Part shown: in pieces, positions 11,226-22,059 of the stretch
Numbering within the stretch: position 1 is the stretch's first letter
Layout: every line of letters begins with the position of its first letter
NCBI GenBank assembly: GCA_015680685.1
Contig: MNCI01023969.1
Coordinates: 3,719 to 67,718, forward strand
DNA from: Gnetum montanum
Lineage: Eukaryota > Streptophyta > Gnetopsida > Gnetales > Gnetaceae
Reading direction: 5' to 3'
Length of the DNA stretch: 64,000 nucleotides
Made by a program: the position numbers and the translations under genes
The notes under the pieces: model-generated
The model's database searches: none
What the model was told of the DNA's origin: nothing
What the model saw: only the letters and a program-made list of their open reading frames with translations

Positions 11226-12930
11226 TTTTACTATACCATCCGAAATCGTTGGTGAGAGGTTGGAATGAATAGACATCGAGAGATCTACGGACAAAATAGT
11301 AAGACCCTATCTCACTTGAGGGAAAGCTGGAAATTAACAGAGGTAGAGTGCCTTGAATGGTTCGTACATTTATCAAATGAGGACTTCCCCAAATGTACAC
11401 AAATTGTGGTACGTTGGGTTATACGTAAATGAATGCAAAAAAAAAAAAAACTTAACGTAAAAAAATGAAAAACGAATGTAAACTGTTTAAACAACGAAAA
11501 CAGGAAAATGTGAACAAAAAAAATAATGTAAACTGCATGAATCTAGGCAATAATGCAAACTATTTATATGGATAAACAATTAAAATGTGCACCAATCAAA
11601 ATGTAGTTGTGGAGTGGTTGCAAGGTAGACGTTTAGCCTCGATGGATCAAAACAGATGTTGGGAAGATGCAGGTTTTGGGTTGCAGGTGTACAGCGTCCA
11701 GTTTGTATGAAGGCCAGTGTATCGAATTGATGCCCAGATCTCCTTAGTATTTTTTGATTCCAATTTTTCCAACCTTGATCTAGTAGAAAAATAGGAGATT
11801 TATACAGTTTTAGGTGGGAGATTCGGATCTGGGAGAAGAGTAGTGGCTATAGGGTGAGAAAAATTTGGATTGGGTGACAGGTATGTGTGTTGACCAGATG
11901 CACGAAATGTTACAATGTACAGCGTGCAGTGTGACCAAGATCTTTTACGCTGACATGTGTAATCCACAGCATAAGAGCTTGATACGCTAAAAAATGCAAA
12001 AATGTACAAAGAATGTTAAAGTACAAGAATGGATTTGGATGTCTGGCCTCCGGATCTACAGATCTGTGCTGTTTTTGCTCTGTCAAGGCCTCCAATGTGC
12101 GTGGATCTGGCTCTGATGTGTGTGCAGCCTGTTCTAGTGTCAGCGTCAATGTATGGCGTTAGTTTCAGCATCCAATGTTAGTGTTAGCATCAACATTAGT
12201 GTCAGTGTCCAGCATCAATGTCAGCATCCAACGTCAGCGTCAGTGTCCAGCATCAGCGTCAGCATCAGTGTCCAGCATCAGCATCAGCATCAGTGTCCAG
12301 CATCAACGTCACTAACAGCGTATGACCTGAAAATAGTGCATTTTGAGCTCTTTTTTGACCTGTGAGACCCATTTTTGGAGTGGATCTACATGCAATGGGT
12401 CATGAGGGTTTTTTGTGCCAAATTTGGGCTAATTTGGATGTCATTTTGGCCCTATTTTAGTTGGTGACGCTGAGCCTTACGCTGAGCAGCGTCTAAAAAA
12501 TAACCCCATCGTCACCAAGTCAAAGTGGCATATTTGAGGCCCAAATCTTGATTTTCTGGAGGCTGAGACCTCTTGGGGACCTTGGTGAAGGTCATGGGGG
12601 TTCCTATGTTTGATTTTGGCCTATTTTGACCTGGTTGCGGGGCTCCAAAAGTTGGTGACGCTGATCCTTACGCTGACAGTGTAAGAAAACGTAACCAAAG
12701 TGTACTTAGCCAAAACCAAGCATTTTGAGCCCGAAACGTTTGATTCTGGATGCCGAAAGTTGATGCAATTGCCTGTGGGCCCCAGGGGGGCCTTTCTTGC
12801 TCCATTGTATATCATTTCATGTCATTTTGGAGGCTCTCAAGTTTGGTCATGCTGTACTCATGTTGGCTAGTAGCATGACTTACCTTGATTCTTGTCTAGA
12901 AGTGCTAGGCTAAAATTTTGTGGTGTTTCA
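11226..12930 (-). repeat. 5' LTR of element 1
   Basis: The minus-strand LTR starts TGAAACACCA at 12,930, identical in its first ten bases to the element 2 3' LTR (31,705), and ends against the PBS at 11,226. Its length is about 1.7 kb. A TATAAATC box (11,797-11,804) sits in the expected U3/R position. A CAGCGT/CAGCAT-rich minisatellite is at about 12,140-12,320. The 3' LTR is not in the window. The LTR is inserted next to a copy of repeat R at 12,936. Confidence 0.8.
12140..12320. repeat. Short-period repeat (CAGCGT/CAGCAT) inside the LTR
   Basis: Imperfect tandem 6-bp and 12-bp words, such as CAGCGTCAGCATCAGTGTC, fill the U3 region of the element 1 LTR. The plus-strand frame over it is low-complexity and not a gene. 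Confidence 0.8.
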
Positions 12931-12935
12931 GTAAC

Positions 12936-14127
12936 CATAACTATCACCATTTATAATAATAATAAATATTCATTATTACCCACCATTTATAATAATAAAT
13001 ATTCATTATTACTTTAATGGTAACCATCATCATTTATAATAATAAATATTCATTATTACCCATGTAGGGGCCTATGCGTGAGGGAATGTGAAGAGATGAA
13101 TGGGAAGCCCAAGGGTTGGTGGACATCAATCGAATAGAGATTCGAATTCCCAGAAATGACTCTTTGGCTCCCTTGCATGTGGCACGTGCATGTGAGGGAA
13201 TACAAAGAGACGAATGAGGAGCCCAAGGGTTAGGGGGCATTGATCGAATAGAGATTCAACTCCCTTGCAGTGACTCTTTGGCTCCCATGAACATGGCGCG
13301 TGTGTGTGAGGGAATATGAAGAGATCAAACTGAATTGGCACTACAACATATATTTCTAATGCATATTTGTTCGTGGAGATACAAAAAATCATGTTACAAA
13401 TGCATAAACAATACTATTATTATATAACGAGCTTTTGTATATTGACATTATTGTTACAATGGACAAGATATGAATGATGCTAACACCTCATTCATAATTA
13501 TTATATTATAATTATTGTGGAATCCAATAAATGTTATGAGATTATTATAATTAGAGCAATAATCCATAATTATAATTTGAGCTATTATGGATTATAAGAT
13601 TCATTCAAATGGTAAACATTTCATAATAAATAAAGCTGAGATATGATGGAATATTACTCGTAATCCATAATATTAGAGATATTATTTATTCATTCATAAT
13701 GCTAACCCATAACGATTATATCTTGATTAGCATTATCCATAATATATATATATAATGAAATGATTATAAATAATTGGCTTTATTTATGATGAAATTTTTA
13801 TAATCATTATATATAATCATTTATGTTTATGATCATAAATATATCATTATATATAATTGAGATTATGAATAACCAAGATAAATATAATCATTGGCTCCCC
13901 TATGGTGACTCTTTGGCTAGGGGAGATTTATAAATAATTGGTTATTTATTATTATGGTAGGACATGTGCATCGATGGAGAGCTCGCTGCCATTTTCCTCA
14001 GCATTGGCTAGGATCATCACAACATGATCTTGTTGATGATCTTCTTGGAGTCTAGGTTGCTAGAGTGTCGAAGTTCTTGTTTTTAAAATTTACCAGGTTA
14101 ACAACCATATCATCCATTAGATTCCAT
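12936..14127 (+). repeat. Repeat family R, copy 1
   Basis: This AT-rich repeat starts with three TTTATAATAATAAATATTCA units. Two near-tandem 120-bp modules (GAGGGAAT...CCCAAGGGTT...GACTCTTTGGCTCCC) and a long AT-rich tail follow. It ends in a GC-richer block (ATGGAGAGCTCGCTGCCATT onward) and TTCCATCA at 14,127. Copy 4 (42,340-43,353) has the same orientation and the same right end. Copies 2 and 3 (15,531-15,830 with 33,306-33,650; 37,021-37,637) are inverted. I cannot assign a transposon class. AATTGGTTAT-like tracts after 13,740 carry no gene. Confidence 0.75.
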
Positions 14128-14370
14128 CAATGATGATAATGATAATGATGATAATGATGATGTTTATTGTTAGGATTTTTATGTTCTTATGTTGTGATTG
14201 TTATTGCCTAAATTCTGACAAATTTGTAAGTTTTTGACTGAGACTATTGCTTGGATCTCACACAAGTGTTATGTTAGTGATAGGAAGTCACCTATTTGTC
14301 GTAGAAAATATTTTTACATGTTACTTAAAGTTTTTGTAAGATTTATTATAGATTGTGTTGTGAGAAGTTC
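14128..14370 (+). pseudogene. Fragment of SUN-gene intron 1, copy 0
   Basis: This segment starts with GATGATAATGATGATG and TTTATTGTTAGG and ends at GAGAAGTTCTTG. It closely matches the DNA that follows SUN exon 1 at 35,590-35,811 and 38,320-38,552. No SUN exon precedes it here, because repeat R abuts it at 14,127. It is the left remnant of the tandem duplication. Confidence 0.65.
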
Positions 14371-15530
14371 TTGTTTATTATTTTCTCAATTGACCCTCAG
14401 GGTTCGTTCCAACAATGTGAATGATTTCCTATGTTTTAGTTAGTAAACAAACAACTAAGTCCTCAGCAACGATGCCAATGATGAGTGGCAAGGTACCCCT
14501 ATGCTAAACCATACAAATACAAGCATTTCACGCACCATCCAGTCAAATTCCAAGGACTAAGTGCTTATGTGCCCTTGTGAAACAAATACGGGTTGGTTGA
14601 TCGTTGTCTTTCCAAGCTTACCTGTATGTCACAATTGTATGGTTAAGTAAGCTTGAGGCATATGATTTTTATATCTTTTATGTTTTTATGTTTAGTTGCT
14701 AATAAGGAAGGAGAGAGATAACTAAGTAACTAATTTAACTTAACTACTAATTAACCAGGCTTTAACTAATCCTAACACTAGTATCCGTTCTCACTTGCCG
14801 TACACATCCTGAACCAATGCAACACTACTGGGATTACCAAACACTAATCTTTACTAGGTTACCAAGTGTTACACGCATGCTCGAAGTGATTGTACTAAGT
14901 GCAATTTAATGATTTGCTTAATTGATCAAAATGAATTGTTGTGCTAATAAAAGAAATGTAAAGTGCATAAAATAAAATAATTTCATAAGAAAATAAAATA
15001 AAAAAAATGTGTAAGAAAAAAAATCTCAGGTGCTGCAAGGATGAATCAAAGAGCTTGTCTTTATTGTCGTACATAACCCTATGCTCAAGCACATAATGCT
15101 TGAATAAAGATCTATCCACACTTTGTCCTCCTGCTATGAGCATTTGGAAAATACTCTAACCTTCAAACAAACTACAAGAGTTTCACTACTTGACTGCTAA
15201 AAGACTTCTTTTTCAATGGTGTGCTTAGGCACTATATTTATAAACTTGGGAGCAACTGCTATAGTAATTAGAGTAACCACTGTAATAATTAGAATAACTA
15301 CTCTAATAATTAGAGGAATCACTCTAATAATAACCACTCTAATAATAACCATTCTAATTATTAGAGTAACTGCTCAATAATAATCGCTTTAATAATTAGA
15401 GTAATCACTCCAATAATAACCGCTCTAATTATTAGAGTAACTACTCTAATAATAAGTGCTCTAATAATTAGAAGAACCACTCTAATTATTAGAGTAACTA
15501 CTTCATCAATAATTATGAATGAGGCATTAG
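14371..15530 (-). repeat. LTR-X copy 2 with leader and PBS
   Basis: Minus-strand LTR of family X, ending CACTCATCA at 14,479. It is followed at 14,478 by TTGGCATCGTTGCTGAGGAC, a diverged version of the plant gypsy primer site complementary to tRNA-Asp (consensus TGGCGCCGTTGCCGGGGA), and then about 100 bp of leader to 14,371. A TATA-like TTTATAAATATAG lies near 15,232-15,245 on the minus strand. A minisatellite occupies 15,255-15,515. The upstream (U3) limit merges into repeat R and is uncertain. Confidence 0.65.
15255..15515. repeat. Minisatellite of AATAATTAGAGTAACCACTC units
   Basis: Imperfect tandem and partly palindromic units (TAATAATTAGAG / CTCTAATTATTA) lie upstream of the LTR-X TATA box. 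The same array is at 36,705-36,980. The valine/isoleucine-rich frames across it are artefacts. Confidence 0.85.
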
Positions 15531-15830
15531 CATCATTCATATCTTGTCCATTGTAACAATAATGTCAATATAGAAAAGCTTGTGATATAATAATAACATT
15601 ATTTATGCATTTGTAATGTGATTTTTTATATCTCCATGAACGAATATGCATTAAAAATATATCTGTTGCAGTGCCAATTTAGTTTGATCTCTTCGTATTC
15701 CCTCATGCGCATGCACCACATGCATGGGAGCTAAAGAATCAATGCAGGGGAGTTGAATCTCTACTTGATTAATGCCCCCTAATCCCTGAGCTTCCCATTC
15801 ATCTCCTTGTATTTCCTCACATACACTCAT
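15531..15830 (-). repeat. Repeat R copy 2, left part
   Basis: Reverse-complement match to the 13,500-13,190 part of R copy 1. The match breaks at 15,830, where element 2 begins, and resumes at about 33,306. Copies 3 and 4 show the uninterrupted site (CCTCACATGCACGCACCACATG at 37,280 onward). Confidence 0.75.
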
Positions 15831-17427
15831 TGAAGCACCGTGAAAATTGCAAGTCGGCCTCAGGCAAAGATTCGCGATTCGGGCAAGAGTACATGACAGA
15901 ATTCCAGAAAGAAGAACAAGACAGGGCAAGGTAAGGAGGCGCGCATCATCAAGACTTTGGTTTCCCTTCACAGATTTCTTATCTCACTATGTTTTCCATA
16001 TTTACGCTATAGCATGCAATGTAGCGTAATGATGCTTAGCGTAACGTAGTCTGACATTAGAAGGCAGTTTACTTTAGCAGATTCGGCAAAGCCTAAGGCC
16101 TAAGCAGTGTAATATGTGACTTCTCGTGTATTTTGGCTAAGTCTTTTATCCAAGGCCGAGTTTACACTCAGTACGCACGGTAGCGTAATGAGCATCGAAA
16201 AAGTCAAAGAGAGACCAAAGACACACAGTAGATCAGTGCCTTTCTTTTTTACATATTGGCCGCCTTATGCCCGTTACGCAACGCAACGTGTGTCAGCGTA
16301 AGTCATCGTCAAAATAATCATTGCTTACGCTTCACTACGCACGGTAGCGTAAACGAGCGTAAAGAAGTTTGAATCTATTGTCTTCATGCTTTATTACGCT
16401 CTTGTACGCAACGCAATGCATACGAGTGTAATGTAGCCCAAAATCAACTGAGACATGCCCGACCCACATTTGTCACCCATACGCACAATACGCAGATGCG
16501 CGTATTGTGCGTAGTCACGGATTTCAACACAAGGATGGTCAAGTCAACGATCTTCCAAAAAGTTTGAAACACGTGTCATCACAGCTGTGCCTTCTCCACA
16601 TATCGTCAAACCTATAAATATCCTAGTTGGCGAAGAAAAGAAAAGGGGGACAACAACAGAGAGAGACAGAGACAGAGATAGAGAAACCACCGAGACAGAG
16701 AGAAAGAGCAGCATTTTCTAGCAACCACCTTGGCAGCTCTAGCTTTCCACAGAGACAGGAGACACTTGGCTTGAGCATTGGTAGTAAGAGCAATTACCCC
16801 TTTGGCGAAGACACAACTTTCTTCATCGGCTATCATCGGCAATTCTGAGCAAAGACTACCTAAGGCAAAAGGAGCAGATCAGAGATCCAATGATCATCTG
16901 GTGTGGTTTGTGAGTTCCTATCAATCAGAAACAGTTGATCGATAGACGTCAGAACTTGACCTTCCTTGCATCCCTTCTCCGGCCTACAAGGTAGATCAGA
17001 TTCTATTCTACACTCCTGCTCAGATAGTTTACTTGTTTCTTGTTGCTTCATGTTTGCTTCATACAAAATAATCGGGTCTCCCTAGTGTAACTTGAATATA
17101 CAAAAATACTTATTTTCCCGGGTCAAACTATAGATCTTATAATCACGCATTTCTCTTGTGTCTGATTCCTGTTATTGAGTTAACGCTATCATCATCGTTA
17201 CCATTCATCTACATCGCTTTTCTCTCATTTCGTGACTCGTCGAATCAGATCCTTCCATGAAATATTCGTAATCTTCATCGATTTACTGATTAGTAAGTCC
17301 CTGTCTGATCGACAAGACCGTTCAGGGCGCCGCGGATTCGGTTTTCCAGTATAGCCTTCGCGCGGATCCGTGGTTAAAACTGTGTACACGGGATTTTGTT
17401 TGGTATTTTCCAGTTGCCGACATTTTC
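15831..17427 (+). repeat. 5' LTR of element 2
   Basis: Begins TGAAGCACCGTGAAAATTGC and ends against the PBS at 17,428. It pairs with 31,705-33,298. In the first 240 bp I count roughly 15 differences from the 3' LTR, nearly all transitions at former CpG or CHG sites. It contains many GCGTAA/TACGC words, a TATA box at 16,613 and a purine-rich GAGAGACAGAGACAG tract downstream. Frames within it are not genes. Confidence 0.9.
16613..16620 (+). promoter_or_regulatory. TATA box of the 5' LTR
   Basis: TATAAATA preceded by ACACGTGTCATCACAGCTG (a CACGTG-like element) about 40 bp upstream. It is conserved in the 3' LTR at 32,487-32,494. It should set transcription start near 16,645. Confidence 0.7.
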
Positions 17428-17444
17428 TGGCACTAGAAGGAGGG
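17428..17444 (+). promoter_or_regulatory. Element 2 primer binding site
   Basis: TGGCACTAGAAGGAGGG directly follows the LTR and matches the element 1 site at 11,225-11,209. This conserved word marks minus-strand DNA priming. Confidence 0.72.
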
Positions 17445-17662
17445 CCTAGGCTCCGATCCGTATTTTTTGGGTAGCCCTGTTAGCGATTTATACCCAAAAC
17501 CGTAAACATAATACTTCTAGGGAAGTTTACGGCAAATTGTGTGGTGTAGATCGGTCATAGGAACGATTCCTTTGGAATCCTATAGGGTAGAAAGCCTATT
17601 TGTGTCTTTTTGTCAACTGCTTATTAGATCTGGTCATTTTTCACAGCTAATCCACTCGATCA

Positions 17663-20550
17663 ATGGATCCATCTTACGCAACCACAACCGCCATGGTCAC
17701 TGCTGACTTGGGTGCCACATCTGTGAACCCTATCGCTGTCACCAGGCCAGCTCCTGGTGCAGTAGGACCTCAGGGACCATCGCGTCGGTCATTGAGGTTA
17801 CAGGGCAAAGACCCAATATTTACTATCGTGACCCCTGAGGAATATAACTTTATCTACATCAAGATCCAAACGAAGCTTGCCCTTAGCCGAGCCGAGATCG
17901 AAGCAAAGAGAAACTTTGAGATGATCCATCAAGGAGGTCACGATTTCACTCCAATAGCTTATGACATCATCCCTTTAACCGAACATCAACATGAAATTAT
18001 AACATAGTTGGTCATGGCCAAGGGCCAGGCTTCATAGGCTACGCTGGAGCCCCAGACTGGGGAGGAGGAAGAGGATGAATTTGCAGCCCAGTCTGAACAT
18101 TCGTTCCATACTCTGAGCCCCCACACGTACATAAATCCCCTATTTCCCTTCAACGGAGAGGCCGCTCCTCTTGACCCAGCCATGACCACACAAAAGCACT
18201 TCCCTATCATTCCACAATCCACTACGTAGCCATCTGGGCTGCAAATGCAAATACCTCACAATAACATGGGGGCAGTTTCATCGCCACGTGTACTCAGCAT
18301 TCTGTCAGTGGTTCCAGTGACCACCGCGCCCCATTTGATCCTATAGATCCAACCTCAAACCATGTCCACAACTCGTTCGATGCAGACCTTATCGCTGCCA
18401 CCCCCTCCAACCTGACAGATCACCACCATTGTGCAACCACAAATACCTGTCCACCAGCCTGCCGTGAGTCAGTGGACTTACCCCGCGGCACAACACAACC
18501 AGTCTGCGGTATACGGAGTGCAACCCTTGGTGGCACCCGCAACACATATTCCATAGATGGTTCCGCAATATCCTCATCCTTATCTCGCACAGAAGATGAT
18601 GACTAACCTCTCTTCCCAAACCGGTGGGTGGTGGTCTTCACAGGCCCCTTGCCTGCAGGGATCCCCGCCCCACCATCTACCAGCCAAACCATCCCACCGT
18701 TTCCACTGTCTAGCACAGCTTTTCCAGGTCAGCCCCCTACTCGTCTTGCACAGGCACCTCTAGCAACAGGTCTGGACCAAGCCTTTCTACTTATTCAAAC
18801 CCTCACCGAGGAGGTTAGGCATCTTAAGGCCGCTGGCTTAGACACTGTATAGATCACAGATCATGGACTTCTACCAAGATGATCCTATCAGCTCAGCGGT
18901 CCCTATGTTGTCATTGCCACTGGGGATGTCCTTGCCTCATTTTACCAAGTATAATGGGAAGGGGGATCCTAACGCTCACTTGGTCACATTTAGATCCGAA
19001 TCCTTGTTGCTGCAACAGTGGCCTCACACGATTATCCGCGTCTTTGCTATGTCATTGACAGGGAAAGATCTAGACTGGTATCGGGCCCTCCCACGCTCTT
19101 CCATCTCAACCTTGGAAGAGCTTCTGACAAAATTCGTGACTCGCTTTAAATACAACTTAAAGCCAGAAGTCATGTTAGATCAACTTATGGGAGTGAAACA
19201 AGATCCTCTTAAACTAGTCCAGAAGCTACTTTGAATGAAATATGTGAGCCAATCACGGACTCACATTTATTGGCCATCTTCAAAGGAGCAGTCAATGACT
19301 TCATTAAGTCAAAGCTGTATTATCTTTCCCCCAACTCCTTACATTAGGCCTTCACTCAAATTAGAAGCATCCAAGATTCTACGGAGGCCAGCAAAGACCC
19401 AGCGTATGTCGCCTACAAGAACGTCCACAACAAGAGCAAGGACAAAGGTAAAGCGGCGACAACGACAGTAGTTGCGCTGGCTAAAGGCTCAAAAAACAAG
19501 AACAAGAAGGCACCTATAGCGCCTCCTGAGATCATGGCCAGTGCAAGTGGCACCAGCCAAGACACGGCTGCCCCTGAAGGCTCCCCTCATCCAAAACCAA
19601 ACTTTAAGCGTAAAGATCGCTCAAAGTATACAGCCCTGCCTGTAAAACATTCAGATCTGTTGAAATAATTACTAGGGGCAGGATACATGCAACCCAAGAG
19701 GGTATTCAAAGAAGCTCTGAAGTGTCACAGACGTCATTGTGAACTTTTGAAGAACCCTTCTTTAGCCCTACCTAACGAACCACCAGTTCCGAAATCATTC
19801 AGGCTGGACCATTTCTGTGACTACCACCAGTTGTGTGGTCACGATACAGACTACTGCTGGGCGTTGAAGGATGACATTCAACGCATGATCGACGAGGGTC
19901 ATTTGAAACTGGACGGCAGTAGTCCAGCGCGTCCGGAAAAACAAGCATTGCATGTGTATAAGGATCCGTTGAATGCAAACGATGCACCCTATATAATCAG
20001 TGTGGTGAGTATGGATAGTGATAGGAAGGCACCACCTAGATGGGGGAAGCCCTTCATCGATAGCCAATGGTGGCTCAAGGCCACCTTTGATCATTCATGC
20101 ACCTTCTCAGAATGCTACTCAGCCACGTAGTAGTAGCCAAGCCGCGGCCTCGTCCGCGCCCATGCATAGGCTACCTTTCATCATCAGAGTGCCAAAACCA
20201 CCGGCTGCTCCTCTCACGCAGGGGCAGACCTCTAACCAAAACCGCCAACCACTATTTGACAAACAAAAGCGAGAGGATACATCTGTCAATGCTACAAAAG
20301 ACTACTCTAGGCTCGGCTTCCCTAAGCCCAGGCCCCTGGCCTCTGTGCCTTCGCTTGTACCTCAGAGATAGGATAAAGGTGCAGAAACGTGGTCACCCCC
20401 TCTCGGGGAGAAAAGAAACAACCCCTTGATGGACACCACTCCACCTCGGGAGATTCGTCTCTTGGGAAGAATGGAAGAAGACAAGGGGAACAAACAAACT
20501 AGCCGAGAGAGGGACCTCCTCGACGTGTTTACGCAGGTTAAATAGGCTTT
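17663..20550 (+). pseudogene. Element 2 gag polyprotein, decayed
   Basis: Starts ATG at 17,663 (MDPSYATTTAMVTADLGAT). Order: RSLRLQGKDPIFTIVTPEEY; an acidic EEEEDEFAAQSEH region; a Pro/Gln-rich stretch; a Leu-rich TLTEEVRHLKAAG helix near 18,810; the capsid-like domain at 18,863-19,234 (DDPISSAVPMLSL, GKGDPNAHLV, ALPRSSISTLEELL, RFKYNLKPEVML); a Lys-rich basic segment near 19,450-19,630; and a zinc-finger-like CDYHQLCGHDTDYC near 19,820. It ends near PPREIRLLGRM. At least eight stops (first TAG at 18,005) and frame shifts near 18,630 and 19,235 break it. Element 1 carries the same architecture. Confidence 0.87.
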
Positions 20551-20566
20551 AAAACAAAAAAATACA

Positions 20567-21403
20567 ATGCTGAGCCTCTATGACCTGCTTATGACATCCC
20601 AAAAGCACTGTGAGGCTATGGTCCATATGCTGACATCCATACCTGTGGATGAAAGCTTACCAGCAGAGGAGGAAGTGATCCACGTGGTCATGTTTCCTTC
20701 CGAAGTTGAGCAACCTAAGCCCACCTCACTAACCTTTCATGACGAGTCCATCACAGATGATCCTGAGAAAGGTCAGGTGACCACTAAACCCATGTTCATC
20801 ACAATTCGGGTCGGTCACTACCTGATCCAGAGAGTACATGTGGACGACGGAGCCACTGCAAACATCATTCCTTATCCTATCGTGGATAGGTTGGGTCTGG
20901 TTGACCAGATCATTCCCATGACGATAACATGTGTAAAGTCGTTCAATGGAGCAAGGGTTCAAGTCAAGGGGATGGTGCGTATCGAGTTTGTGGCAGGGGA
21001 GCAATTCCCAATGGATGCCACATTCTTAGTCGTCGAGGAGATGCTTGGCTTCAACTTGATCCTAGGGAGGTCCTGGTTAGCCCAGCTGAGGACGGTTTCA
21101 TCACCGATACATCAAGAAATACACCTACCTTACGCAGGAGGGGAGGTCATGATACGCGGCAATGAAACCACCCCCAGAACTGTCAATAACATTGAGGAAG
21201 AACGGGGTTTGGAGATAGAAGCCTCGGATGATCAGACCAATCTCCAAATCCCTCTAAAAATCGGAACCAATGATGATAGTTTAGCCTGGGCTAACCTGCC
21301 ATTTCAAGATGGCGGCGTGGAGGAGTCAGACTGTAAACCCCTCCGTCCTTACGCAACATTGAACGTAAAGGCCGTTAAGAAACAATTGCGAATCAACGGT
21401 TGA
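20567..21403 (+). CDS. Element 2 aspartic protease region
   Basis: An open frame of 278 codons. The retropepsin core is PMFITIRVGHYLIQRVHVDD followed by GATANIIPYPIVDRLGL (active site Asp-Asp-Gly-Ala), and the second half has LGFNLILGRSWLAQ followed by HQEIHLPY. Such a protease cleaves Gag-Pol in the particle. The N-terminal 80 residues are acidic linker. In the spliced transcript the frame would continue into RT through the inferred intron ending at 26,546. A GTAAAG donor-like site lies at about 21,363 and the frame stops at 21,403 if unspliced. An in-frame stop just upstream (near 20,544) separates it from gag. Confidence 0.82.
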   Translation: MLSLYDLLMTSQKHCEAMVHMLTSIPVDESLPAEEEVIHVVMFPSEVEQPKPTSLTFHDESITDDPEKGQVTTKPMFITIRVGHYLIQRVHVDDGATANIIPYPIVDRLGLVDQIIPMTITCVKSFNGARVQVKGMVRIEFVAGEQFPMDATFLVVEEMLGFNLILGRSWLAQLRTVSSPIHQEIHLPYAGGEVMIRGNETTPRTVNNIEEERGLEIEASDDQTNLQIPLKIGTNDDSLAWANLPFQDGGVEESDCKPLRPYATLNVKAVKKQLRING

Positions 21404-21639
21404 ACTGAACGGTATTTACGCACATTATCATGTTTGTTAACAATTATCGCAGTTTATGCTTAGCAGTTTGTTTTTGCTTAATGCATATTTACGCCATAGA
21501 AATTTTCAATGTTTACGCTTGTCATTCCTTCTTTACGCTGTTACATTCTGGTTATGTACGCATTTACGTCTTTTGATCACTTTAGCTCAAAAATATATAT
21601 ACACTACCACCAATTACGCTTTATACATAACGCAGAGGG

Positions 21640-21865
21640 CCCGCAACGGCCTTAAACTAGTTACGGCCCACAATGGCCTAAAACTAGCCACGGCCCGCAA
21701 TGGCCTAAAACTAGCCATGGCCCGCAATGGCCTTAAACTAGCTTCCAGATTACGCAAACACTCATGACGGCCCACAATGGCCTAATACTAGCCATGGCCC
21801 GCAATGGCCTAAAACTAGCTTCCAGATTACGCGAACGCTCATGACGGCCTGCAATGGCCTAAAAC
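21640..21865. repeat. 27-bp minisatellite beside the protease
   Basis: Seven to eight copies of GCAATGGCCTAAAACTAGCC plus ATGGCCC, with two longer interruptions (TTCCAGATTACGCRAACRCTC). It lies between the protease end and the antisense-gene stop. The motif is related to arrays at 30,050 and at 6,425 in element 1. Confidence 0.92.
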
Positions 21866-22059
21866 TAGTAATGCCACTCCATCGTAACATGACTTAGGAG
21901 AAACCGTTAACAACTACGTTTACGCTTTGCAGATAAAAAATGCAAAAGACAGAAAAATAGATAAAATTTAAAATTGCCACAAAAATCTTGTAGCTAGTCT
22001 TCCAGCCATTAGCATAACCATTGTTGATTTCAATCAATAAAACCATACGTAAACCACAA

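Noticed and set aside
16612-16848. Frames rich in Arg/Glu inside the LTRs of element 2
   Set aside because: They lie over the purine-rich GAGAGACAG tract just after the TATA box and belong to the LTR leader.
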